A stretch of DNA of 64,000 bases from Scoparia ambigualis (Eukaryota; Arthropoda; Insecta; Lepidoptera; Crambidae): the NCBI GenBank assembly GCA_963921215.1, contig OY992503.1, positions 13,392,001 to 13,456,000 of the forward strand, written 5' to 3'. The number at the start of each line of letters is the position of its first letter. The first letter of the stretch is position 1. Made by a program: the position numbers and the translations under genes. This document shows, piece after piece, positions 19,340 through 29,936 of this stretch. The notes below the pieces were generated by a model. It ran no database searches, was not told the DNA's origin, and saw only the letters and a program-made list of their open reading frames with translations.

Positions 19340-21752
19340 CAATGTGTTGCTTTTGGGGCTGGGATTTGATGACCTGTATGATGGGGTCCCAGGCAGGTGG
19401 TAAATTCCAACCATCCTCTCTATTGAAATTACGATGTTTTTTAATTTCAATAGCCTCGCGTATCATCCTAGGGATGAATCGTTGTTCCTTGGCGAGTATT
19501 TGAGGTTTGTCAAATCTGATGTAATGGTTGGGTCCCTCGAGAGCATGTTCACACACTGCAGACTTATTTTCGCGCCTATGCTTGACGTCGGCTATATGTT
19601 CTTTTACGCGGGTTCCTACACTTCTCTTTGTTTGCCCGATGTACGAGAGCCCACAGTCGCAGTCCAGTTTGTACACGCCTGCATCTTGAAGGGGTATATT
19701 GCACTTGACAGGTCGTAAGAACTGGTTGATCTTCTTTGGCGGCTTAAAGTAAGTATTGATTGAAGCTCGCTTCAAGATGTGACCAATCTTGTCAGTGACG
19801 CCTTTCATATATGGAAGTACTGCAGGTTGGCGCTCGACTGTGGTTGGTTTTTTGCGTTTTTTGTGACGAAGCCGCGGTACTTGCAGTTTGTTATCCTGTA
19901 GTACATGCTTGACATGCTGAAGTTCAGCAGCCAGGTGTTGGGTGTCACAGATGCCGCGTGCTCTCTGAAACAAAGATTTCCCTACAGTAGCCAACTGTCT
20001 AGGATGGTGGTGAGAATCACCATTGAGGTACCTATCTGTATGGGTTACTTTACGAAACACAGTGTGGCTCAAACTATGGTCAGGATTCCTGATGATTAAA
20101 GTGTCCAAGAAAGCTAACTTGTTGTCTGCCTCTAACTCCATTGTGAACTGTATTTTAGGGTGTATGGAGTTAAGATGACTTAGAAAAGCAGATACTTTAT
20201 CAGTTGGTAAGATAGTGAAAGTGTCATCTACGTACCGCTTATAGAACCTTGGGGTTACGGGTGATGTGCTTAGGGCCCGCTCCTCGAAGTCTTCCATGAA
20301 AATATCGGCGACAATGGGTGATACAGGGGACCCCATAGCAACACCCTCTATTTGCAAGTAGTAAACTTCATTCCACAAAAGGTAGCCAGATGTTAGACAA
20401 TGCTCTAATAGTACTGCATATTCGTTGGGCATATTTTGTTCAACTAGTCTTTTCTTGGTAATTTCAATGCAGTCCTGTACTGGTAGACATGTAAATAGGG
20501 ACTGGACATCAAAACTAACCATGGTTTCATTGTCAGCAAGATGTAGGTCTTTAATATCACTGACAAACTGGTAAGAATCCTTCACATAAGCTGTTGTATT
20601 ACCTCTTAGTGGGGAAAGTATTTTTGCTACATGCCGGGCCAAACGGTAAGTTGGTGAGTCGATCTGGCTTACAATCGGACGTAGCGGAGCCTCAGGTTTG
20701 TGGATTTTTGGTAACCCATACAGTTTAGGTGGTTTAGGGCAGGAAGGTATTAAATAATTAGTGTCTAGATTTAACGTTTCCGAGTGTTGTTTGACAAGAT
20801 CACTGGTTTTCTTTAATATTTTGTTAGTTTGATCGCATTTAACGCGTTTGTAGGTCTTGTCATCTGATAAAAGTTGAATTATTTTTTCGTTATAATCTGA
20901 CGTATCCATAACTACCGTAGCATTACCCTTATCAGCACGAAGGATGGTTAATTCTGGCTTAGCTCGCAGGTTCTTTAGGGCGAAGTATTGATCGCGAGGA
21001 AGGTTTGATTTTGGCACTTTGCTCCGGCGCAAGACAGACGATATGTCTTGACGTAGTGCTTCAGCATCAGCCTTCCTAATATTATTTTTAACTAAGCAAT
21101 CCTCTACGTTACTAATGATGCTTTCATACGGTATCCTGCGAGGGGCTACGGCGTAATTAAGCCCCTTTTTTAGTACCTCAACAGTGGGTTTGTCCAGTGT
21201 TTGTTTTGTTAAGTTCACAATTTTCCGCTCATCGATTTGGTTTTGACATTTGTGGCTATCTATGGTTGATGTTGTATTGTTAGTTGTGTTCCATTTCACA
21301 AACTTTTTATTTAATTTTGATACTAACGTTTGGAATTTATTTATTTGTCTATGTTTGCATTCATTATATTTAGATGTTTCGCGTTTATTGAGGAGATTAA
21401 TGCAATTAGTAAAATCTGACGCCGACAATTGTAATCCCAACCCACTGGACAAATTCTCGATCTTATTATTAATTGTACTTAGCTCGGAACGATGTCGGTA
21501 GATGAGATGACGGAGCAATTTTTGACTGGCCTGTTGTAAGATCTTGGCGCTCCCCCGGATGTCCTTTTTGGGTGATATCTTGACACACGGTGGGATGAGA
21601 CCATGATCACGGCATCTCTTCAAGAAATTTAGGGATGTAACTTTTCTTGCGCGCTTAGTCTTTAGATCTTCCAACCGACGCACTTTGTTAGCTATTTCCA
21701 GTCCGTACTGGATCACATATTGTTTTCTGAGGTTTAAGCGAGCACTACACAT
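19278..21752 (-). CDS. Penelope-like reverse transcriptase with GIY-YIG endonuclease, intact
   Basis: 824 uninterrupted codons from ATG 21752. Residues 1-240 are a charged N-terminal region. RT follows: LRADKGNATVVMD (~271-283), KLYGLPKIHKP (~343-353), palm motif A VSFDVQSLF (~412-420), GVAMGSPVSP (~470-479) and the catalytic YVDD (~507-510). A basic linker (RHKKRKKPT) leads to the GIY-YIG nuclease (GVYKLDCDCGLSYIGQTKR, ~692-710, then R and EH). This is the classic Penelope order. The ORF begins inside the upstream pseudo-LTR and ends inside the downstream one, so the repeats contribute both protein ends. It is the best candidate in the window for an active mobile enzyme. Confidence 0.93.
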   Translation of the reverse strand: MCSARLNLRKQYVIQYGLEIANKVRRLEDLKTKRARKVTSLNFLKRCRDHGLIPPCVKISPKKDIRGSAKILQQASQKLLRHLIYRHRSELSTINNKIENLSSGLGLQLSASDFTNCINLLNKRETSKYNECKHRQINKFQTLVSKLNKKFVKWNTTNNTTSTIDSHKCQNQIDERKIVNLTKQTLDKPTVEVLKKGLNYAVAPRRIPYESIISNVEDCLVKNNIRKADAEALRQDISSVLRRSKVPKSNLPRDQYFALKNLRAKPELTILRADKGNATVVMDTSDYNEKIIQLLSDDKTYKRVKCDQTNKILKKTSDLVKQHSETLNLDTNYLIPSCPKPPKLYGLPKIHKPEAPLRPIVSQIDSPTYRLARHVAKILSPLRGNTTAYVKDSYQFVSDIKDLHLADNETMVSFDVQSLFTCLPVQDCIEITKKRLVEQNMPNEYAVLLEHCLTSGYLLWNEVYYLQIEGVAMGSPVSPIVADIFMEDFEERALSTSPVTPRFYKRYVDDTFTILPTDKVSAFLSHLNSIHPKIQFTMELEADNKLAFLDTLIIRNPDHSLSHTVFRKVTHTDRYLNGDSHHHPRQLATVGKSLFQRARGICDTQHLAAELQHVKHVLQDNKLQVPRLRHKKRKKPTTVERQPAVLPYMKGVTDKIGHILKRASINTYFKPPKKINQFLRPVKCNIPLQDAGVYKLDCDCGLSYIGQTKRSVGTRVKEHIADVKHRRENKSAVCEHALEGPNHYIRFDKPQILAKEQRFIPRMIREAIEIKKHRNFNREDGWNLPPAWDPIIQVIKSQPQKQHIARPKNIVSSYCVNLNAPGKI

Positions 21753-21978
21753 TGAAATGAAACACTTTTTACGGATTAACTCGCGTTTAATTTACTATTT
21801 ACATAGTTTTTATATTATCCTGACGTTTCGAACCCTTTACAGGGTCCGTGGTCACAGGGAGACTGAGGTGTTGGTCGTCTCATTGTCAGAAGTTATTTGC
21901 CTACCGTCAATAATTTTTATATTTTACCGGGTGCGTTCAAGTTAACACAATACGAGCTAACAATATTTTTAGGTCTGG
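21717..21978 (-). repeat. Upstream pseudo-LTR of the Penelope element
   Basis: Direct copy of 19078-19339. The ORF start codon at 21752 lies in its 3' part. By analogy with other Penelope elements, promoter activity is expected here, but no TATA box is obvious. Confidence 0.9.
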
Positions 21979-22032
21979 TAATATAAAAACTATGTAAATA
22001 GTAAATTAAACGCGAGTTAATCCGTAAAAAGT
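21979..22032 (+). repeat. Inverted partial pseudo-LTR at the 5' end of the Penelope element
   Basis: These 54 bases are the reverse complement of an internal part of the adjacent pseudo-LTR (AATATAAAAACTATGTAAAT to AATCCGTAAAAAG). Inverted pseudo-LTR fragments at the 5' end are a known outcome of Penelope integration. Confidence 0.85.
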
Positions 22033-22119
22033 ATCCCAATAATATTTCAAAAATCAGCGTCTTTTATTAAATATTTGCATCAGGCAGCGATCGATTGATC
22101 GTTCTAAAGTGGTTTTATG

Positions 22120-22233
22120 GAAATATTATTGGGATGTCTGGCTTAAAAATCAACACAACCGCGGAACGGAGTGAAGCAGCGAACGAAGTGAGCGTGGTTG
22201 TGTTGATTTTTGAGCCAGACTTCCCAATAATAT
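22120..22233. repeat. Foldback hairpin element (114 bp)
   Basis: The arms ATATTATTGGGATGTCTGGC and GCCAGACTTCCCAATAATAT are inverted over ~50 bp around a short centre (GTGAAGCAGCGAACGAAG). The left arm is also repeated in inverse at 19021-19079, so three arms of the same sequence lie around the Penelope insertion. No protein is encoded. Confidence 0.75.
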
Positions 22234-22452
22234 CACTACTCATGCAATCGAACAGGGGTATCACTGAATCGCTTGTTCATTAAAGCAGAGATAGAAAAAC
22301 TCTACCTACGTCAAACCTCCTTTAAAGCACATGACGTCTATAATAGGTTTTGCCGCAATAATAATAATCTAAACGGAATTGGAAGAGATCTATGTTAGGT
22401 TATATAAAATGATAATAAGGATAGAAAAACAAAACTACGATTAGGGAATCAA

Positions 22453-24880
22453 CTACTCATCTACGGCAAACACTATCACACATTTCGCGTCTGTAATGGT
22501 AAAGTTAGTTAACCCACTTTCAAAAAAAGCGGCGCACGATTCGTCGCACCACATTCCTCGCCATAGTACGAGATACTCAGCGGCCACTCGAGTGATCTTT
22601 CCGTAAGACCCACTTAGCAGATTCAGCTTGTGTCGTCCGCTCGGCAAGTCTCTCACAATAATTTTGTAGGGTCCCCTCATACCAGGGTCCAACTTTCCCG
22701 TGGATTGCGAGTATTTGATCCAAACACGAGATCACCAACCTGAAAAGGTTGCGAATTTGCATTGCAATGCGAGCAGGGCGTCGCTTCTCGTTAGTTCTTT
22801 GATCCTGTTGAAGGCGATTTCTGGCTAGAAGCTCGCTTGCCCTACTTCTGTACAGCTCACATCGGGCTGCACGATCTCTCTGCGAATCCTCCACTGCGAC
22901 GCCACGGATCAGGTTTCGAATGACTGGCGTAGCGCCATCAATGCCGATCAGGAGATTCATTGGGGAAGACTGTGTTATCTTTTGTTTGGTGATATTGAGG
23001 ATTGCAACTTCCACAGAGTCTCCGACCAAGTCTGCTTTTTATGGTTAACCTCTATACGGATCATATTTAGAGTAGTTCTTATGTATCGCTCCACCTGGCC
23101 ATTGGAGTGGTGCATCTCGGGTGTGATATAATGTATATCACAACCCAGGCCCTAATCCATCTGACAAAGCGTGTCGCTTCGAATACGGTCAGTTACCAAA
23201 AGCTTGGGCACGCCAAATAAGAAAATAGCGTTGGAAATGGCTGATTGGAGTTCATCAGTCTCCTGATGGGTCATTGGATAAAAAAGTAAACAGTACTTAC
23301 TAAATGCGTCTATTAGTACGGGTATGAATTTATAACAGTTGGATAACGGCAAAGGGCCTAAGACGTTAGCGTGTATTACTACAAAAAGTACGTCTGGTTT
23401 TTGCCAAGAAGTAATATATTGGTGTGGCGCTCGTTAAACGCGTTTCTATAGACACACACACAAGACAATGTGCTATGTACTTAGCTACAACTGGCGAAGG
23501 CCAGCCAAAACCAGAAATGCTTTAAGATTAAATCTAAGGTTTTATCAGTACCGAAGTGTTCGTGCTCATCGTGAAAGATGCGGAGTAGGCTCAAACGATG
23601 GCCTTTTGGTATACAAAATAGCAGTCTTGATTCCTCTCCTACCGGACTATAGCGATAATAAAGGGTGTCGTTTTGGAGCACATACATATTGGGGTCTAGT
23701 CGGCCCTCCTGCAACTGCTCAATAAGAATCTGCGTTTCTGCATCTGCGGCCTGCGCTGTCTGAGCCCAATTGCGAGGACGACTACTTATACAAAAGAAGT
23801 CAGCGTGCGACATCATCTTACCCTTTCGATACTCGATGTCAAACGAAAAATCTTGTAGGTATACCCACCAACGTACAACACGAGGAAGTAGATCTTTCTT
23901 TTTTTCTGTAGCTTTAAGCGCGTTGCAATCCGTAACTAGTAGAATTTAAGGCCTACGAAATAGTGTCTGAAATGCTGTAACGACTTAACTACCGCTAAAG
24001 TCTCAAGTTCGTAGGAATGATAGGTACCTTACCTACTTTCCGCGCCCTGCGTGCTCTTACTAAAATATGCTACGACTCTCTTTTTGCCGTCCTTGTGCGT
24101 TTGCACCAATACGGCTCCGTATCCTTTACTGCTCGCATCTGTGTGGAGCTCCGTTGGCAACCTTGGGTCAAAGATTGCGAGGATGGGTTCGTAGTTAAGC
24201 GAATTATTATGTCTTGTTGGACCCGTTATTGTTCTGGACCCCAATGAAAAGGGACATCCATTTTAGTAAATCGCGACATACAGGCCGTCTTATTCGCCTA
24301 GCCTTCAATGTAACGTCTGAAGTAGCCGGCCATACCGAGAAACTGTCTGACTTGTTTAACATTTTTCGGAGAAGGAACGTTTACTAGTGCCTCGACTTTG
24401 CGAGGGCTCGGTTTTACCTGACCCCTACTAATTAACCTACCTAGATATTCTACCTCAGTGGCGAGGAAGGTACATTTTCGTAATTTTATTCCATTCAGTG
24501 TTTTTAAAACTTTAGCAAGCAATTTAATACCCTCATCTATGTTATTGCTTATCAGAAGCACATCGTCGATGAACACTAGTGCCGAACCAGCCGCAATGTA
24601 CGGACGAAGAGTCTCGTTGATGATGCGTGGTAGACTATTGGAGAATTTGTCAATCCGAAGGGCATTTTGAAAAATTCATAATGGCCCTCTGGCGTGACAA
24701 ACCAGTCTTATGAATAGACTCCTCCTTAATCAGGATCTGGTAGAATCCTGTTGCCATGTCAAGACTAGTGAAAAATTTGAAGTTACCTAAACGATCAATA
24801 TGATCGTCTATAAATGACAACGGGTATCTGTCCCTCACAGTGAGAATAGGTATAACAAAGCTAGATCCGGTCGTGGCTTG
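22453..24880 (-). pseudogene. Decayed Ty3/gypsy pol (RT, RNase H, integrase)
   Basis: Minus-strand fragments in several frames appear in pol order. RT: FFTSLDMATGFYQI (24650-24838) and FIDDVLLIS with YLGRLISRGQVKP (24298-24576). RNase H: LHTDASSKGYGAVL (24029-24244). Integrase zinc finger: HDEHEHFGTDKTL (23481-23816). Integrase core: LIDAFSKY and GVPKLLVTDR (23152-23352). Then a basic C-terminal region, MRGPYKI (22453-23029). Stops and frameshifts separate each block, and the front of RT, protease and gag are missing. No LTR or env was found. Too broken to function. Confidence 0.85.
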
Positions 24881-25834
24881 ACGTCTTCAGATCTTGAAGT
24901 TCCTGGTGAAAGCTGTAGGATTTTTGTCACCGGAGCAGAAGACCTTACATGCGGCAACGAGAACGGCGGCCAAAGAACTTAATTACAAATACGTGTGGAT
25001 CAAGCATGGACATTTATATATGTTCGCAAAGAGGATTCGGCTTGTGCAATTCTTATTAAAAGCTTAGATTCTTTGAATAAGTTAGTAGTGTAGTGTGTTA
25101 GTTGAGTTATTTTTATTTTTTAGTTTATTTTTGGTTGTTTAAATTGAGTCTATTAATCTCTTAATGTGTAGTATTTTCTACCAAAATTTAGGCAGAGGTA
25201 GATTTAAGATAAAAGATGTTTATTTAAACCTTCTTGCCTGACACCTTTTGGTCTGACAGAAAAAAAAAACTTTAATAGCGGTATTTATAAGATATTGAAT
25301 CCATAGACAATAGGTACAATATTTATAGAAGAGATCGTCAAAACTCGTGTTCAGCGAAACAGAGTGGTGGTGGGTGGACATCTGAATAGTCGTAAAAAAT
25401 AATGTCAATGTTGCCCGTCAGATGTTTTTTGAGAGCGGGTTGAGGGCATTCGGCTTACCATTTCGCTGCTTAGGTCAAGTGAACCATCACTACATTCATG
25501 CTTAAATGCTATTTGCCACCTGATTTACCAATTGGTGACACCACAACGTTCCACAATAACTGTCAAAAAGTAATACTAAACTCATAACTTGGAGGATGTG
25601 TTTCTTGTGTTGAGTGATTTTAACTCTCCTAACATTACCTGGGAGAGGCAGAGTCCTTTACACGTATTATTATTACTAACTGTACGGGCCAAATGCCAGA
25701 GTATTAAAATACTACCAGCGCCATCTATCCGTTCATCGCGTAGTTGCACTCGCGAAATGGCAACTGAAGCCGGCGCGCCAACGTCGCCCGCGCTGTGTCG
25801 AAATTGAACGAAGTGACGCGCTGGCGTGACGAGT
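24881..25834. other. Unassigned stretch after the gypsy remnant
   Basis: Mostly AT-rich and non-coding. At ~25589-25660 a short open run reads VLSDFNSPNITWERQ, like the GDFN-x-P-ITW endonuclease motif of LINEs, so a tiny LINE endonuclease fragment may sit here. Confidence 0.4.
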
Positions 25835-25960
25835 CAAAGTCAAAGTCAAATTATTTATGCAATGTAAACCTTTACAGGCACTTATTGACGTCAATACTAA
25901 TAATAATAAAAAAACAGTTAACTAAAGTTAACAACTAATCTAACGAGCTATAGTCTGTGT
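25835..25960. repeat. LINE/SINE tail repeat with GTCAAA units
   Basis: Three GTCAAA units are followed by TTATTTATGCAATGTAAACC and TAATAATAATAAAAAA, which has the form of a lepidopteran retroelement 3' tail in reverse. Confidence 0.4.
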
Positions 25961-27168
25961 CAGACAAATGCGCATGGCTACCCCCAGTACCACTGCACGC
26001 TGAAACAGAATCGCGTCGTTCCGAAATATAAGCCGTGGTCATAGAATGGTCATGTGTAAACAAACGTATCCTGGTACGAGACAAAAATAGCGGGCAATTG
26101 TCTCTCCCCTAGCGACACAAACGGCCAAAATTTATAGGTAATTTATCGTTTTTTGGGATGAAGGGCGAAGAATGATAAATCATAATGAATTGTTAACTTA
26201 AGTTATTACTTTAAGTAATACAATTAAATGTGATTTCCAATTATCGTATTAATATTGTGGTAAGTAATAGAAATTGGAAACAGCTGAGTTTTTGAAGTAA
26301 AATAAAGTAACGGCTGAAATGAGTATTGGAAAACATTAGTACCTAACTAATAAGGTTGACATTTTTAATCATTAAAATATCTTTTTTTATAAAAACTTAA
26401 GCATAAAAAACGTCAAAAATGAATAAGCATAAATTTGGATTCCTACTTAATTATAAAAAACAAAAATGACTTACATACTAGTTCCTTAGAGACACGCCGA
26501 TACCACTTCCAGGTGGTATGGTGGCTCGCCGCTCAGCCAGCCGCCCCAGGCCGCTGCTGTGGTGGATCGCGCCCCTGCGCGTCTTCGGGTTGATGATGGC
26601 CCTAGGTGTCCCTAAACTTCCCTTTGACTACCCCCAGAGCTCTTCACCCAAGACAAATACGTACCGATATGCACAAACCACTCCACGTGTCGCACTCTGA
26701 CCAACAACTGGTTTTAGCTAGCCCGCCATGGACACTAATCTAAACTTATGTTCTACACTGTCTCACGGTTTATTAATCACTACGGTCCGCCGATTTTAAC
26801 AATATGTGCCCTACACATCAAAATTACATATACAAATTCAATACTCTCTACGCGACCCCGCGGTCAAGTTAACCTAACAACTTTCCAACCAAAAGTGTCA
26901 CACTGACACACTGACAGCCGTCTGTCCAATATTTTTAAAACTACAGCGGGGGCGCACGAAATGGCCGTTTTGTTCCATACACTACTGATACATTACATTT
27001 AATTTTTGTACTTAACGAAAGACACAAATAATTCGCGGATAAATTAGCAGAGAATCCTATAAAGTCTATACATATAGGCAATAAAACCTATAAAACGCGC
27101 CGCTTCGCTGTTATACCCGTCTCGTACCGTCGTACCATCGAAAGAGCGAGAGAGAAGCCGCGAGTGAG
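25961..27168. other. Non-coding stretch with a GC-rich island
   Basis: No gene can be supported. 26515-26640 is GC-rich and open in several frames (GGTGGCTCGCCGCTCAGCC onward), but it has no splice sites or domain I recognise. The rest is AT-rich. Confidence 0.35.
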
Positions 27169-27175
27169 AAATACC

Positions 27176-28267
27176 GGCTTAGGCGGCAAATCGGCCACAA
27201 AATAACTGAACCTTGCCCGAATTTCCCCTTTTATAATTTAGACGTAGTCTTTTCGGGCAATTTTGCTGGGCATGTGGCCGAGTTTACTACTCACAATAAT
27301 TGATGTAGTCAATTCGGCCAAAATTCTGGTGAGCTACAATTATGCGATATTTATTGTAAAAAAATATTTTAGTGATTGAAATTTTGATATTTATTTAATA
27401 AATATTTATAACTGAATCAACAATACACTACAAAGTTTTAATTTTTAGTAATCATTATCAAATAAAACTATGGGATTACGCATAACCATGTTTCATTTAT
27501 AAAATTACCGTTACATAAAAATAAAAAAGTATAAGATTTCACTATTTTGATTAAGTATTTTGAAAAACAATACGTTGGTTACAATTATGTAAATATTTTT
27601 ATGATTAAAATGATTAGATTTGTTTTGATTACATCATCTTATTTTTAACATACACAAAGTGCTAATTTGTCTATGTGATGACCTATCGATATTTCAATAT
27701 CAGACAATTCACGTTAAAATCTACTTTTTTTTACTACTATTATTTCAACCAAAATATTATTTGACTAAAACGAATAATGCCTTATAAACGTAGAACTTTC
27801 ATTATCTATTATAATAAAGATTTAATCATTACAAGTCTAATGATTTTAATCATAAAAATATTTACATAATTTAACCAACCTATTGTTTTTCAAAATAGTG
27901 AAATCTTATACTTTTTATTTTTATGTAACGGTAATTTGATAAATGAAACATAGTTATGCGTACCTACCTCACAGTTTTATTTGATATTGATTACTAATAA
28001 TTAAAATTTTGTAGTGTATTGTTTGATTCTGTTGTAAATATTGATTAAATAAATATCAAAATTTCAATCACTAAAATATTTTTTTACAATAAATATCGCA
28101 TAATTCTAGCACACCAGAATTTTGGGCGAATTGACTACATCAATTATTGTGAGTAGTAAACTCAGCCACATGCCCAGCAACATTGCCCGAAAAGACTACG
28201 TCTAAATTTTAAAAGGGGAAATTCGAGCAAGATTCAGTATTTTTGTGGCCGATTTGCTGCCTAAGCC
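27176..28267. mobile_element. 1.09 kb non-autonomous element with very long inverted repeats
   Basis: GGCTTAGGCGGCAAATCGGC at 27176 is mirrored ending at 28267. The arms align for over 400 bp each (27176-27640 against 27840-28267), so the whole element is nearly one hairpin. It is flanked by AAATACC on both sides (27169-27175 and 28268-28274), a 7 bp duplication. It has no coding capacity. Confidence 0.85.
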
Positions 28268-28495
28268 AAATACCTGGCCTTAAGCGAAGACACGCGACGT
28301 GGAGCGTGCGAGCCGAGCGGCAACCTTTACTACCATACGCCTAGGCGGCCTTCCTGGGAGGCACGCCGGCCGAACGTACCTAAACTACGGCACCCCACTG
28401 GTACAAGTGGAGTAAATGACACTTCATGCACATCTAGCTGGCACAGACCATAATCTACTCTACCTACCTAATCTACCTACCTAACTAATCTACCA

Positions 28496-28580
28496 CCAGT
28501 TCGGATTTTGGGAGAGCCTTTGACTGAGAAGAAGCTGGCAAGAAACTCTGTTAAAACAAAGAAAAAGGAGGCCTTACTTT
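28496..28580 (+). repeat. LINE 3'-end fragment
   Basis: AGTTCGGATTTTGGGAGAGC then ACTGAGAAGAAGCTGGCAAG and AAACTCTGT match a 3' UTR common to lepidopteran LINEs. It is only ~85 bp and has no coding part. Confidence 0.45.
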
Positions 28581-29771
28581 TTTCTCCCTCTATGTAACAA
28601 AAGTTACATTATAGTGTCATAGATCTAATTAAGTACTTACAATTTATTAAACACAATTAAGTACAATTTGTACGCATCTATAAAATTAATAATAACAAAA
28701 TTAAATAATTTCAATAAAATACAATTCATAATAATTGAATGAAACAATAGTTAATAGTTAATAATAGTCTAAAAATACTTTTTATTTTTTTTATTTTTTT
28801 ATTTTTTTATTTAGGAACGAACAGTTACATATTTTGAAATAAATCTACGAACAAATTATTAACTATAAACCTAAAGTTCCCTAAATTATACATTTATATT
28901 ATATGAGGCAAACTTACTTGCAATAAAAAAATAACAGGCAATACTTATATAATCTTAACTGATAAAATAAAAATCAACAATACTAAATTAATAATGGACT
29001 ACGCGCGCAGCAAGCCCAGGCCAGTAACGGCGCACTGCGCTCAGGGACAGACGTGGTCGCTGCGACAGTACAAAACATTGGTAAAAAACAGTTCTTTACA
29101 TTATAAATTACACTACATGATTATTACAGAACAACATAAAAAGGTCTCAGTGAGAGACCTACATTCTGCGAGGTATGTAAGGTAAGCTTAGATATGCAGG
29201 TAGGTACTCATATTTTGCAGCAAAGTTTAAATGTAAGCAAAAATTAAATGTTTCCTTAAAAGTTGTTTTCCAGTTAAACAATCAAAAAAATGTTGGCAAC
29301 ACAAATCGTCCTGGTGCATGTACAGTGCCGGCATGACTATATTTGCTTTGAAGTAATTACTTACTTATTCTAACGCGGATAAAGGATGCCGCCAATAGAA
29401 AACAAAAATAAACCACTACATGCCCATAGGCCAGAAACTTTGGGTAAGTTATAAACAGAATCATGTAACCCATCTATCGTTTACATTGCAATATATTTTA
29501 TTCTGGTATTTATTTAAATATTTTTTTAATATTTCAGGTCTGATATTTTAACGTGGACACGACAGCAGTATCAAGAAAAATCATACAATTTGATCAAACA
29601 AGTTTATGAGAAAAACATAATTTCATCAAATGAACAAAAAACAGGCCACAGGTCCCAACCTAATACAAATACAAACAGTGAGTTAAAAACATACAAAAAT
29701 TCTAAAAGTGGGGGAAAGAAAAAAAAAAAAAACTAATGTTAAGTCTTTATCAATCAGTAATATACACTATG
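28581..29771. other. AT-rich non-coding stretch
   Basis: Contains T-runs (28780-28815) and no supportable gene. The last part up to 29771 is probably the 3' UTR of the Jockey/CR1-type LINE whose reading frame ends at 29772. Confidence 0.45.
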
Positions 29772-29895
29772 TTTATGTGTCAAGGTCATGGATGAGTTCA
29801 GTGATGCGATGCTTAAATCTAACTAATGAGGGCTCGAAAACATCGACATTATTATATATGTCATTATACAATGCACAGGATCGCTTTATAAAGCT

Positions 29896-29898
<3 letters not shown>
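29772..29898 (-). pseudogene. C-terminal end of a Jockey/CR1-type LINE ORF, cut off by an inserted LINE
   Basis: Minus-strand frame with stop TAA at 29772-29774, ending in FKHRITELIHDLDT. It continues the reading frame of 34085-35482 across the inserted R1-like LINE. The 14 bases TTTATAAAGCTGTT at 29885-29898 are the left copy of that insertion's target duplication. Confidence 0.75.

Positions 29899-29936
<38 letters not shown>

Larger units (their letters stand above)
19080..22032 (-). mobile_element. Full-length Penelope-like element
   Basis: 2953 bp on the minus strand, flanked by a perfect 13 bp target duplication ATCCCAATAATAT (19067-19079 and 22033-22045). Its structure is: an inverted partial pseudo-LTR at the 5' end (21979-22032), a 262 bp pseudo-LTR (21717-21978), an 824-codon ORF, and a second 262 bp pseudo-LTR (19078-19339). 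The pseudo-LTRs differ at one base that I can see, so the insertion is recent. It landed in a foldback repeat. Confidence 0.92.

Noticed and set aside
22240..22452. LTR of the gypsy remnant
   Set aside because: No direct repeat of this stretch exists on the other side, and no TG...CA ends are visible.
26518..26700. 60-codon GC-rich ORF
   Set aside because: No domain, no splice sites of quality and no neighbour to support it.
28994..29185. 63-codon ORF in AT-rich DNA
   Set aside because: Short, unconserved motifs and no context.
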